Part shown: one piece after another, positions 1 to 7,377 of the stretch | Layout of the letters: each line of letters opens with the position of its first letter | Numbering within the stretch: position 1 is the stretch's first letter | Source of the DNA: Candidatus Kaiserbacteria bacterium RIFCSPLOWO2_01_FULL_51_21 | GTDB lineage: Bacteria > Patescibacteriota > Minisyncoccia > Phycocordibacterales > 2-01-FULL-51-21 | DNA: 35,760 nucleotides | Direction of reading: 5' to 3' | NCBI GenBank assembly: GCA_001781435.1 | Contig: MFLV01000005.1 | Span: forward strand, 1-35,760 | Notes under the pieces: generated by a model | The model's database searches: none | Told to the model about the DNA's origin: nothing | The model's input: only the letters and a program-made list of their open reading frames with translations | Made by a program: the position numbers and the translations under genes

Positions 1-1122
1 CTCATTGATAACCGCAAAATTATCATTGTGAATCTCTCAAAAGGGCGGGTGGGAGAAGGGAACGCCAATCTTCTTGGAAGCATGCTTATCACCCGCATAT
101 ACCTCGCGGCGATGTCCCGCGCCGACTCCTCGTCCTCAGAGCTTAATCGTCTCCCCAATTTTTATCTCTATGTTGACGAGTTTCAGTCATTTGCAAATAA
201 ATCATTCGAAAATATTCTCTCCGAAGCGCGAAAATATAAACTGAATCTGACCATTGCACACCAATACGTCGAGCAAATGGAGGAGGAAATACAAGCTGCG
301 GTCTTTGGCAATGTCGGTACTACCGTCGCGTTTCGCGTGGGACCCCTTGACGCTGAGCTTTTGGAGAAAATTTTCATGCCGACCTTTACTGCTACCGATC
401 TCGTGAGCCTCGGCATTTATCAGATATATCTCACGCTCATGATCGATGGCGTCGGTTCCTCTCCTTTTTCAGGGACAACGCTTCCGCCGATCGCGCCTCC
501 GGAAATTTCGTACCGCAACCAAATCCTTGAGAAATCGCGGCAAGCCTTTGGCCGACCGCGATCGGTAGTTGAGGATGAAATCAAGAAGTGGCATGAGCCG
601 GTAGCGCTCCCGCCTGTCTCTGACTCTAAACGCCCCATGTCTGACCGGCCTCCTGCTCGTCTTAGCCAAGAAGCAAGACCATCCTCGCCTAGACAGCCGA
701 TATCGCGAGAACCCTCCTTGCCGCAGAAGTTGCCTCCCCCGGTCGTCTCAAAGCAGCCGCCATCCTCACCTGTACAAACAGCTCTTCGTGCGTCACTTGC
801 CGAGGCATTCAAGAAACGCTCTCCTGAACGCTCTCCTGATAAGCCCAAAGAGTCACCGCAGGTACATCGCGACCAGTTACGAAACGCTTTAGCAGATGTT
901 CTCAAGAAAAATGCCCCGCAGTCGCCTTCTGCGCCTCCGGCGCAGAAGGAATCCTTGCCACCTGCCCAAAAAATTTCCACTTCGTCTGAAACAAAGCCCG
1001 AAGAAAGCAACCCTCCTGCGCCCGCTTCTCCTCTGAAGGTGCAGGCACCTGTTACTTCGCTAAAAACGAAAGAAGTACCGGAGGAAGTATTACGGAAAGT
1101 ACTTGGGGGAGAGGGAGCGTAA
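1..1122 (+). CDS. Type IV secretion/conjugation coupling-protein-like ATPase, C-terminal part (5' partial)
   Basis: The reading frame is open from base 1 (LIDNRKIIIVNLSKG...), so the GTG at 28 in the ORF track is not the true start and the gene begins outside the window. The visible 373 residues hold the end of a RecA-like motor domain. It has the strand IIIVNLSKGRVGEG and a Walker-B-like FYLYVDEFQSF, followed by a sensor-type segment (LTIAHQYVEQM) typical of VirD4/TraG/TraD and TraM-recognition ATPases. In that family the ATPase sits at the inner membrane and feeds DNA or protein into a type IV machine. From about residue 165 the protein becomes a long, low-complexity tail rich in Pro, Ser and Lys, with repeated short helices (RASLAEAFKKR, RNALADVLKKN) that may be peptide docking modules. 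The next gene starts 1 nt after the stop, suggesting translational coupling. The Walker A motif lies outside the window. Family assignment is good; substrate unknown. Confidence 0.8.
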   Translation, partial: LIDNRKIIIVNLSKGRVGEGNANLLGSMLITRIYLAAMSRADSSSSELNRLPNFYLYVDEFQSFANKSFENILSEARKYKLNLTIAHQYVEQMEEEIQAAVFGNVGTTVAFRVGPLDAELLEKIFMPTFTATDLVSLGIYQIYLTLMIDGVGSSPFSGTTLPPIAPPEISYRNQILEKSRQAFGRPRSVVEDEIKKWHEPVALPPVSDSKRPMSDRPPARLSQEARPSSPRQPISREPSLPQKLPPPVVSKQPPSSPVQTALRASLAEAFKKRSPERSPDKPKESPQVHRDQLRNALADVLKKNAPQSPSAPPAQKESLPPAQKISTSSETKPEESNPPAPASPLKVQAPVTSLKTKEVPEEVLRKVLGGEGA

Positions 1123-1123
1123 C

Positions 1124-1948
1124 ATGATTCGACACATGGCATTTCTGGCACTTTCCCTTTTGCCATTCTCGGCTGGGGCACAAGTGGTAGTAAGCGAAAT
1201 CATGTATGATCTTCCCGGCGCGGATACGAAGCGCGAATGGATTGAAATTCATAATACGGGAAGCGCCGCGGTTGATCTCATGGGCTGGAAGCTTTTTGAA
1301 GCGAGCACGAACCACGCTATCGCAACTACCACGGCGGGGCAAAGCCTGATACTCGGAGCGGACGCCTACGCCATCATCGCCGATAATCCGACTATCTTTT
1401 TTGTTGACTGGCCGAAGTTCAACGGTGCTCTTTTCGATAGCACCTTTTCATTAAGCAACACGGGCGAAACGCTCGTGCTTCGCGATGCAACGACCATAAA
1501 TGTGGATACGGCAACATACAATTCTGACATGGGCGCCGCAGGTGATGGAAACGTGCTTGTCCGCTCGGGAACAACCTTTGTGCCGCAAGCGCCGACGCCT
1601 GGAAGCGGCGAGAGTGCGTCGCCGCTCCATCAGAGTAGCGTTCCAGCGGTACCTGCGGTTTCTCCCACTGCTCAAAACAACACTGTCTCACCGCGATCGC
1701 CACTGCCCAAAGTGGTGGCTGTGGCAGCTTCCGGCGTTTTGGCCGAGGCGTCGCCTCGAGTACAAGAGGCGACGCCTCCAGATTCCGGAGTGCGGGCGGC
1801 GGTCGCCACGGATATCGGAGCACCCGTGGCGGATGCTCGTGACCTCATGCTCTATCTCATCGGTCTTGCCGTCATTATTGTTGCCGGTGTCGGCGCGGTC
1901 CTGTTTTGGAAAAGTGGTGAGAGCGACGAAATAAAAATCTTGGAGTAG
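1124..1948 (+). CDS. Secreted lamin-tail-domain (LTD) protein with C-terminal membrane anchor
   Basis: ATG 1124 is chosen over the TTG at 1103 in the ORF track. It is preceded by a purine-rich GGGGGAGAGGGAG Shine-Dalgarno stretch and opens directly with a signal peptide (MIRHMAFLALSLLPFSAGAQ). The mature N-terminus is a lamin-tail domain at about residues 21-140: VVVSEIMYDLPGAD, EWIEIHNTGSAAVDLMGWKL and FSLSNTGETLVLRD are classic LTD strands. A Pro/Ser/Thr/Ala-rich linker of about 100 residues follows. Then comes one transmembrane helix (LMLYLIGLAVIIVAGVGAVLF) and a short charged tail, so the LTD probably stands outside the cell on a stalk. LTDs are immunoglobulin-fold modules often found in secreted bacterial proteins. 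The gene directly follows the coupling-protein gene with a 1-nt gap. No enzymatic residues are recognisable. Confidence 0.82.
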   Translation: MIRHMAFLALSLLPFSAGAQVVVSEIMYDLPGADTKREWIEIHNTGSAAVDLMGWKLFEASTNHAIATTTAGQSLILGADAYAIIADNPTIFFVDWPKFNGALFDSTFSLSNTGETLVLRDATTINVDTATYNSDMGAAGDGNVLVRSGTTFVPQAPTPGSGESASPLHQSSVPAVPAVSPTAQNNTVSPRSPLPKVVAVAASGVLAEASPRVQEATPPDSGVRAAVATDIGAPVADARDLMLYLIGLAVIIVAGVGAVLFWKSGESDEIKILE

Positions 1949-1990
1949 TTTTCACCATCTTTGTTGCTATAGCAACAAAGATGGTGAAAA
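1949..1990. repeat. 42-bp perfect palindrome (20-bp arms)
   Basis: TTTTCACCATCTTTGTTGCT (1949-1968) is the exact reverse complement of bases 1971-1990, and the two central bases AT complete an unbroken palindrome. It begins at the first base after the stop of the lamin-tail gene. It would form a very strong hairpin in RNA or a cruciform in DNA. It could stop transcription, but the T-run leads and the A-run follows the stem, the reverse of a normal intrinsic terminator, so a role in mRNA end protection or as a mobile palindromic repeat is equally possible. Confidence 0.9.
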
Positions 1991-2001
1991 GAAACAAAGC
2001 G

Positions 2002-2058
2002 GTTTGACAGTTTGACAGACTGGCGCAGTGTGCGTACCGTTGGAGCGGATTGTCAAAC
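2002..2058. repeat. Direct and inverted GTTTGACA repeats upstream of purM
   Basis: GTTTGACA occurs twice back to back (2002-2009 and 2010-2017), and its reverse complement TGTCAAAC follows at 2051-2058, 15 nt before the purM start. The arrangement could fold as a stem-loop in the leader or serve as an operator. TTGACA is also a consensus -35 hexamer, but no convincing -10 sits at the right distance downstream. Confidence 0.4.
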
Positions 2059-2072
2059 AGAGGGAGGCAGGA

Positions 2073-3188
2073 ATGCCGAAGAAAACCGAATACGCCAAAG
2101 CAGGCGTCGACTACCGGAAAATTCAGCCGTTCAAAGAAATAATGCTTGCGGTCGCGAAGAGAACCACTGAATTTCCTCGGCGGCGGGGGTATGTCAGCAT
2201 TCTGCCGAGTGGCGCCTATCGCTACTTCGGTAGACTTCCCTTCATGGCAGGAAAACCAGTTTTGGAAGGGCTCGGTAACAAGAGTTGGGTTGCCGAATGG
2301 ATGTACAAAAATGCTGGCACCGGCAAGACCTACTACGACGGCATCGGCTATGACAGTGCCATGATGGCGGTGAACGACTTTATCGTCCAAGGAGCAATGC
2401 CAGTCACGTACAACGATGAAGTTGCGGCCGGGGACAGCGAGTGGTTCGAGGACGAGAAGCGGGCAGGAGACCTTGCCGAAGGATTCTATGATGCCTGCAA
2501 GGATGTCGGCATGGCGCTTGTTGGCGGCGAGTCGCCTTCGCTGCGCTATCTCGTGAACGCTCGAAAGCCAGTCAAGAGCGCCCCGTCTCTCAGCGGATGC
2601 GTAACGGGCATCATTGCGCCGGCTACTTGGCTCATTGATGGAAGCAAGCTCCAGGCAGGGGACTCAATCATCGGTATTGCTTCCTCGGGTGTCCACTGCA
2701 ACGGATTCTCTCTCATCATCAAGAGGATGATGCGCAAGAAGAACAAATTCCTGGAGAAACTGCCCCATAACGGCAGAACCATCGGCGAGGAAGTGCTGAC
2801 CAAGACGCTCTGTTACGTATCTCTCGTCGAGGGACTTCTTGAAACAGGAGTCGACGTGCATGCGTTTCTGCCGGGGACGGGAGATGGGGTGGCGAAGCTC
2901 GCAGTCGACAAACGCCCGTTCACCTACCGCATCCACTTTTGGCCCGAGGTGCCGCCTATTTTTCAGTACTTCAGGGGGCTCGGTATCCCGCTCAAGGACT
3001 GCCTCAAAACTTTCAACTGGGGCATTGGCTACTACGTCTTCGTTCCCCCGTACGAAGTTGAGAGAACGCTTCGCGTCGCCCGCTTCCGCGGTTACGGTGC
3101 CTGGGAAATCGGGCAGGTCGAAGAAGGGGAACGCCAAACCATCTTCGGACCCGAGAAAAACATGATTCTTGAGCCCCCGGGGGCGTAA
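2073..3188 (+). CDS. purM: Phosphoribosylformylglycinamidine cyclo-ligase family protein (AIR synthase, PurM-like)
   Basis: ATG 2073 is chosen because AGGGAGG lies just upstream, whereas the GTG at 2028 has no ribosome site. The 371-residue protein matches the PurM fold along its length. It has DGIGYDSAMMAVNDFIVQGA (the region that carries the AVND signature in PurM), GMALVGGESPS (PurM usually VGGETAE), GIASSGVHCNGFSL (PurM SSGxHSNGxSL), and a C-terminal domain with FNWGIGYYVFVPP and AWEIGQVEEG. PurM closes FGAM to AIR with ATP in purine synthesis. Deviations such as the C-terminal FLPGTGDGVAKL where PurM has HITGGG leave room for a different substrate. No other purine gene is in the window, and the neighbours are a lamin-tail protein and glycosyltransferases, so the pathway role is uncertain. 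Confidence 0.82.
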   Translation: MPKKTEYAKAGVDYRKIQPFKEIMLAVAKRTTEFPRRRGYVSILPSGAYRYFGRLPFMAGKPVLEGLGNKSWVAEWMYKNAGTGKTYYDGIGYDSAMMAVNDFIVQGAMPVTYNDEVAAGDSEWFEDEKRAGDLAEGFYDACKDVGMALVGGESPSLRYLVNARKPVKSAPSLSGCVTGIIAPATWLIDGSKLQAGDSIIGIASSGVHCNGFSLIIKRMMRKKNKFLEKLPHNGRTIGEEVLTKTLCYVSLVEGLLETGVDVHAFLPGTGDGVAKLAVDKRPFTYRIHFWPEVPPIFQYFRGLGIPLKDCLKTFNWGIGYYVFVPPYEVERTLRVARFRGYGAWEIGQVEEGERQTIFGPEKNMILEPPGA

Positions 3189-3210
3189 CGGTTGCCCCTG
3201 CAAGGAGCGT

Positions 3211-3216
3211 TATACT
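3211..3216 (+). promoter_or_regulatory. Possible -10 element (TATACT) for the glycan operon
   Basis: TATACT lies 2 nt before the terminator stem. A start about 7 nt downstream would fall inside the 5' arm of the hairpin, so the new transcript could not form the full terminator while read-through RNA could. The -35 is not convincing (TTGCCC with a 13-nt spacer). Confidence 0.35.
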
Positions 3217-3217
3217 G

Positions 3218-3245
3218 GGAGGGTCCGCGAGGACCTTCCTTTTTT
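3218..3245 (+). terminator. Intrinsic terminator after purM
   Basis: GGAGGGTCC (3218-3226), loop GCGA, GGACCTTCC (3231-3239) form a 9-bp stem with one G-U pair, followed by six T residues. It lies between the purM stop and the first glycosyltransferase start and is well placed to end upstream transcription. Confidence 0.75.
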
Positions 3246-3254
3246 CATATTGAA

Positions 3255-5516
3255 ATGAAGCGAATTCTCATATTTTCCCTTGCCTACCATCCCCTTATCG
3301 GAGGGGCTGAAATTGCTGTGCAGGAAATTACCAACCGAATACTTCCCTCCGACATTGTGTTTGATCTCATTACTTTACGGTTTAATCAAAAGCATTCTCA
3401 AATTGAAAAAGTGGGGAATGTCACCGTGCATCGAATCAGATGGGGGAATTATTTCGGGAAAATACTCTTTCCGATTCTTGCGGCGTGGTATGCGCGGGCA
3501 CTCAATCGGCAAAAGCGCTTTGACGGCATGTGGGCAATGATGACCTACATGGTCTTGCCGGTAGTACTCACTCGTTTTTTTGGTGTTCGATTGCCCTACC
3601 TCATAACGCTTCAAGACGGCGATTCTCCCCGTCATGTATTTGGGCGCCTGCGCATCCTGCCGTTCTTGCCGCTTATTCGGTACGGTTTTCGGCACGCGGC
3701 GGCGGTGCAATGCATCTCGACCTACTTGGCGGGCTGGGCGAAAAGAATGGGATTTCCCGGCACTGTTGCCATTGTTCCCAATGGTGCTACCATCACACGG
3801 TTTGCTTCAGCGGTAGCGACGAAAAAAGTAACAAAAAAAGCAGGTGCGACCCTTCTCATTACGGTTTCGCGCTTGGTGGAGAAAAACGGGGTTGACCTCG
3901 TCATCCACGCACTCCCAAAACTTCCGGAAACCGTACAGCTTCTCATTGTCGGGGGAGGCCCTCTTGAGATGAAGCTGAAAGGAATGGCAGCGGAGCTTGG
4001 CGTTTCGAACCGCGTGGAATTTGTTGGCGAAGTCACCAATACTTTCTTACCTCCTTACCTTAAGGCCGCGGACATTTTTGTGCGCCCGAGCCGCTCCGAA
4101 GGGATGGGCATCGCATTTATCGAGGCCTTTGCCGCAGGGTTACCGGTCATTGCTCCGGCAGTTGGGGGTATTGTGGACTTCTTGAAGCATCAGGAGACGG
4201 GTTTACTTTGCCGGGCGGAGGACCCAGATTCCATTGCAGAACAGGTTAAACTTCTCATGCGCGACAGCACTCTTCGAGCGCGCATAGTCGCGAATGCCTC
4301 AAAACTAGCGGCAACACAGTATGACTGGAATCGAATAGCCGTAGAAATGCATGAAAAGGCGTTCGCTCCGCTTTTTGCGAAGAAAAAACCGGCGCGCCCT
4401 ATCCGAGTTCTCATCGCAACTCCCTTGTTCCCTCCGGACATTGGCGGGCCTGCCACGTACTCAAAGCTCCTGCTTGATCATCTACCCACGCGAGGTTTTT
4501 CCGTAACCGTGGTTCGCTTCGGTGCGGTTCGCAAACTTCCGAAAATTCTTCGCCACCTCGCTTACTTTTTTCTACTTCTCATTCGCGGCATACATACTGA
4601 TATTGTCTATGCGCAAGACCCGGTAAGTGTAGGTCTTCCGGCACTCATCGCTTCAAAAGCTTTACGCAAACGCTTTCTTCTGCGTACCGGCGGTGATTAT
4701 GCCTGGGAGCAGGGGGTCCAACGTTTCGGCGTTACCGATTCGTTAGATCTTTTTGCCCAGAAGAAGCAAGAGTACGGGATGTTTGTGGGTATCCTTAAAC
4801 GAGTTCAATATTTTACCGCTTCTCGCGCTGAACGAGTTGTAGTGCCAAGCCGATATCTCAAGACGATCGTTACAGCATGGGGAGTTCCGGAGAAAAAAAT
4901 CATTCCCATCTATAGCGTGTTTGAACCGCCCCATCTTTCCGGCAATCGGGCGGTACTTCGGGGAATTTTAAAGTTCGAAGGCCAGCTTATTATAAGCGTC
5001 GGTCGGCTGGTGCCGTGGAAAGGATTTCACGCACTCATTAAAGCGATGCCTTTGATACTGCGGTCGTATCCGAAAGCGAGACTTTTCATTATTGGCGAGG
5101 GTCCGCAGGAGAAAGAGCTTCTTGAGGTTATCGCGAAGCACCACCTTGAAGGGAGCGTCATACTCTCGGGAGGAGTACTCCATGAGGTACTCATGCGATA
5201 CCTTGAAGCGGCGGACATATTCGTGCTCAACACGCGCTATGAGGGTTTTTCCCATCAACTGCTTGAAGCGATGGCAGTCGGCGTGCCGGTTGTCACGACG
5301 CGCTCTGGCGGCAATGCCGAGCTTGTGGCTCATGAAAAGGAAGGCTTAATAGTGAGGCCCGATGACACGGTAGCACTTACATTGGCGATTGAGCGTCTTC
5401 TTCACGATGAGTCGCTCCGGGAGCGACTCATTGCAGGCGCTCGAGAAAAATCCCGGCAGTTTGGCATAGAGAAGATGCTTGATGAGCTCGTGCCAATCAT
5501 GAATAAGGAAGTATGA
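3255..5516 (+). CDS. Tandem GT4-GT4 glycosyltransferase fusion
   Basis: ATG 3255 (MKRILIFSLAYHPLIGG) is preferred to TTG 3192, because the 21 extra residues cover the terminator. The 753-residue protein contains two complete GT-B family 4 enzymes. Domain 1 (about 1-375) has the N-terminal YHPLIGGAE loop, the donor-domain start VSRLVEKNGVDLVIHAL, and the nucleotide-sugar loop SRSEGMGIAFIEAFAAGLPVI with its E-x7-E pair. Domain 2 (about 380-753) restarts with IRVLIATPLFPPDIGGPATY and has GRLVPWKGFHALI and TRYEGFSHQLLEAMAVGVPVV. Family 4 enzymes move sugars from NDP-sugars with retention of configuration, so this protein probably adds two successive residues to a lipid-linked glycan at the cytoplasmic membrane face. 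The next gene overlaps by 4 nt (ATGA). Donors and acceptors cannot be inferred. Confidence 0.9.
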   Translation: MKRILIFSLAYHPLIGGAEIAVQEITNRILPSDIVFDLITLRFNQKHSQIEKVGNVTVHRIRWGNYFGKILFPILAAWYARALNRQKRFDGMWAMMTYMVLPVVLTRFFGVRLPYLITLQDGDSPRHVFGRLRILPFLPLIRYGFRHAAAVQCISTYLAGWAKRMGFPGTVAIVPNGATITRFASAVATKKVTKKAGATLLITVSRLVEKNGVDLVIHALPKLPETVQLLIVGGGPLEMKLKGMAAELGVSNRVEFVGEVTNTFLPPYLKAADIFVRPSRSEGMGIAFIEAFAAGLPVIAPAVGGIVDFLKHQETGLLCRAEDPDSIAEQVKLLMRDSTLRARIVANASKLAATQYDWNRIAVEMHEKAFAPLFAKKKPARPIRVLIATPLFPPDIGGPATYSKLLLDHLPTRGFSVTVVRFGAVRKLPKILRHLAYFFLLLIRGIHTDIVYAQDPVSVGLPALIASKALRKRFLLRTGGDYAWEQGVQRFGVTDSLDLFAQKKQEYGMFVGILKRVQYFTASRAERVVVPSRYLKTIVTAWGVPEKKIIPIYSVFEPPHLSGNRAVLRGILKFEGQLIISVGRLVPWKGFHALIKAMPLILRSYPKARLFIIGEGPQEKELLEVIAKHHLEGSVILSGGVLHEVLMRYLEAADIFVLNTRYEGFSHQLLEAMAVGVPVVTTRSGGNAELVAHEKEGLIVRPDDTVALTLAIERLLHDESLRERLIAGAREKSRQFGIEKMLDELVPIMNKEV

Positions 5517-6478
5517 AAGTACTCATGATAACGGGAGATCGCCGTATTTTTGAACCAGGTACGGAAGCGAAGGCTCGTTTCAAGTTGCAACAGAGCGCAG
5601 TCGAGGAGCTCCGGGCCGTGTTTTGGGGCAAGGGAGCGCTCATCAGACCTTTTTTCACGAATGGAAAATTCGATGTGGTTACTTCGCAGGATCCCTTCTG
5701 GCGGGGTCTTGTCGCATGGTGTATTGCCCGCCGACTTGGCGCCCAGCTCAATATCCAAGTGCACACTGATTTTGAAGCCGAAACAAAATCAAAACCGATA
5801 CGACACCTGCTTGGACAAATCGTTTTACGTCATGCGGATTCAGTGCGGGTAGTTTCAGAGAGAATTAAAGACCAAGTAAGACGACACACGCAAGCACCGA
5901 TTTCAGTGTTGCCGATTTTTTTTGATATAGAAAAATTTCGCAATCTCGTACATCGGCCACATCCACGCAAGACAATACTTTGGATGGGACGTTTTGAGGA
6001 TGAAAAGGACCCTCTTCTTGCGATTACGGTTCTGGAAAAGGTACTCCAAGCAGGGATTGATGCGGAGCTCACTGTGCTCGGGAAGGGAAATTTGGAAGAA
6101 AAATTTTCTCAACGTGCTGCCAATCTGCCAATCTCCTGGAAATACGGAGCACAAATCGTACCTATTAGCGCGCCCATAAAAAATCTCGGCTGGCAGCAAG
6201 ATACAGCACCGTATCTCGAAGTTGCTGATGTGTTTCTCTGTACTTCTAAATATGAAAGTTGGGGTGCAAGCATAGTTGAAGCACTTGCTGCTGGCGTGCC
6301 TGTGGTGGCTCCCGATGTAGGAGTGGCGAAAGAAGCAGGGGCGATTATTGCGTCGCGTGACCGCCTTGCAGAAGCAGTCATTGAAGTTTTGCGAAGCGTC
6401 CGTCCTGTTCGGGGTGAATTGAAGCTTAGTCCATTATCGAAGGAAGAATGGACTGTGGCGTGGAAAGAAACATTATAA
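5513..6478 (+). CDS. Glycosyltransferase family 4
   Basis: The 321-residue GT-B protein overlaps the preceding tandem glycosyltransferase by ATGA, so translation is probably coupled. The N-terminal half is short and ends with VHTDFEAETKSKPIRHLLGQ. The donor half contains ILWMGRFEDEKDPLLAITVL and the nucleotide-sugar binding loop CTSKYESWGASIVEALAAGVPVVAPDVG. At 321 residues it is shorter than the usual 350-400 because the acceptor domain lacks the customary GG-x-E loop and instead opens with GDRRIFEPGTEAKARF. Retaining sugar transfer to a lipid-linked intermediate is likely; the substrate is unknown. Confidence 0.85.
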   Translation: MKVLMITGDRRIFEPGTEAKARFKLQQSAVEELRAVFWGKGALIRPFFTNGKFDVVTSQDPFWRGLVAWCIARRLGAQLNIQVHTDFEAETKSKPIRHLLGQIVLRHADSVRVVSERIKDQVRRHTQAPISVLPIFFDIEKFRNLVHRPHPRKTILWMGRFEDEKDPLLAITVLEKVLQAGIDAELTVLGKGNLEEKFSQRAANLPISWKYGAQIVPISAPIKNLGWQQDTAPYLEVADVFLCTSKYESWGASIVEALAAGVPVVAPDVGVAKEAGAIIASRDRLAEAVIEVLRSVRPVRGELKLSPLSKEEWTVAWKETL

Positions 6479-6491
6479 CTCCCCATACCGT

Positions 6492-6506
6492 TACAATATG
6501 TAATAA
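6492..6506 (+). promoter_or_regulatory. AT-rich putative promoter before the dehydrogenase-like gene
   Basis: TACAAT (6492-6497) and TAATAA (6501-6506) lie in the 36-nt gap between two + strand genes, 8-20 nt before ATG 6515, and no Shine-Dalgarno is visible. Either hexamer could act as a -10 giving a very short leader. No clear -35 was found. Confidence 0.3.
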
Positions 6507-6514
6507 TTGAGCCC

Positions 6515-7375
6515 ATGCAAAAAAAACCGCTTATCGGATTCATCGGACAAGGGTACATCGGCAAGAATTATGCCGATGATTTTGAACGTCGCGGCTACGC
6601 TGTGGTGCGCTACGCGCTTGAAAAGCCCTATCGGAACAACAAAAAAAAGATCAAGGATTGCGACATTGTGTTTGTTGCGGTTCCAACCCCAACAACCCCT
6701 AAGGGTTTTGATGCTTCGATTGTGCAGAGAGCTTTGGCATTGGTGGGAAAGGGGAAGATTGCGGTCATAAAGTCGACGATACTTCCCGGCACCACCCGCC
6801 TCCTCCAAAAGAAATATCGTGATCGGGTTGTTCTATATTCTCCGGAATTTTTGAGCGAGACGACCGCAGCGTACGACGCCCGCCACCCGTTCTCGAATAT
6901 CATCGGCATGCCTACAGAAGCGGCAAAACATCGTAGGGCTGCGCGCGAAGCGCTTGCCGTTCTTCCGCAAGCGCCGTTTGAGCTCCTATGCTCAAGCGAT
7001 GAAGCGGAAATCATTAAGTATACCCATAACGCAAGCGCTTACACGCAGATCGTCACCTTCAATATGCTTTATGATGTGGCACGGGCATTTAAAGCCGACT
7101 GGTCAAAAATCCACGCGGCCATTCTTGCCGACCCTTTGGTATGTAACCGATATGCAAATCCGGTGCATAAGAGTGGTCGCGGGGCGGGAGGGCATTGTTT
7201 TATCAAAGATTTTGCGGCTCTTCGAGATCTTTATGCAAAAAAAGTAAAAGATAAAGAGGGAATTATAGCGTTTAAAGCATTCGAGGAGAAAAACAAAAAG
7301 CTTCTGCGCTCCACAAAAAAAGATCTTGATCTCTTGAAGGGCGTGTACGGTTCATCGGCACTTAGGAAACGCTGA
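6515..7375 (+). CDS. UDP-glucose/GDP-mannose dehydrogenase-like protein, short form
   Basis: The N-terminal Rossmann domain has IGFIGQGYIGKNYADDFERRG and the family strand DCDIVFVAVPTPTTPKGFD. The domain continues with IKSTILPGTTR and YSPEFLSETTA (UDPGDH family SPEFLRE). The middle domain has EAEIIKYTHNA (the AE-x-K-x2-N pattern) and GRGAGGHCFIKD, which keeps the catalytic cysteine (C228; family GGSCFPKD). Known members oxidise the C6 alcohol of NDP-sugars to the acid in two NAD-dependent steps. At 286 residues the protein lacks most of the usual third domain (about 130 residues) that binds the sugar nucleotide, so activity or substrate may differ. It sits between GT4 genes, consistent with supplying or sensing a uronic acid donor. 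Confidence 0.8.
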   Translation: MQKKPLIGFIGQGYIGKNYADDFERRGYAVVRYALEKPYRNNKKKIKDCDIVFVAVPTPTTPKGFDASIVQRALALVGKGKIAVIKSTILPGTTRLLQKKYRDRVVLYSPEFLSETTAAYDARHPFSNIIGMPTEAAKHRRAAREALAVLPQAPFELLCSSDEAEIIKYTHNASAYTQIVTFNMLYDVARAFKADWSKIHAAILADPLVCNRYANPVHKSGRGAGGHCFIKDFAALRDLYAKKVKDKEGIIAFKAFEEKNKKLLRSTKKDLDLLKGVYGSSALRKR

Positions 7376-7377
7376 TC

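Noticed and set aside
420-1181. 253-aa minus-strand ORF with many Ser/Gly residues
   Set aside because: It mirrors the Pro/Ser-rich tail of the coupling protein and has no motif or ribosome site.
2004-2035. TTGACA as a -35 for purM
   Set aside because: No -10 hexamer lies 16-18 nt downstream of either TTGACA; the repeats are listed only as repeats.
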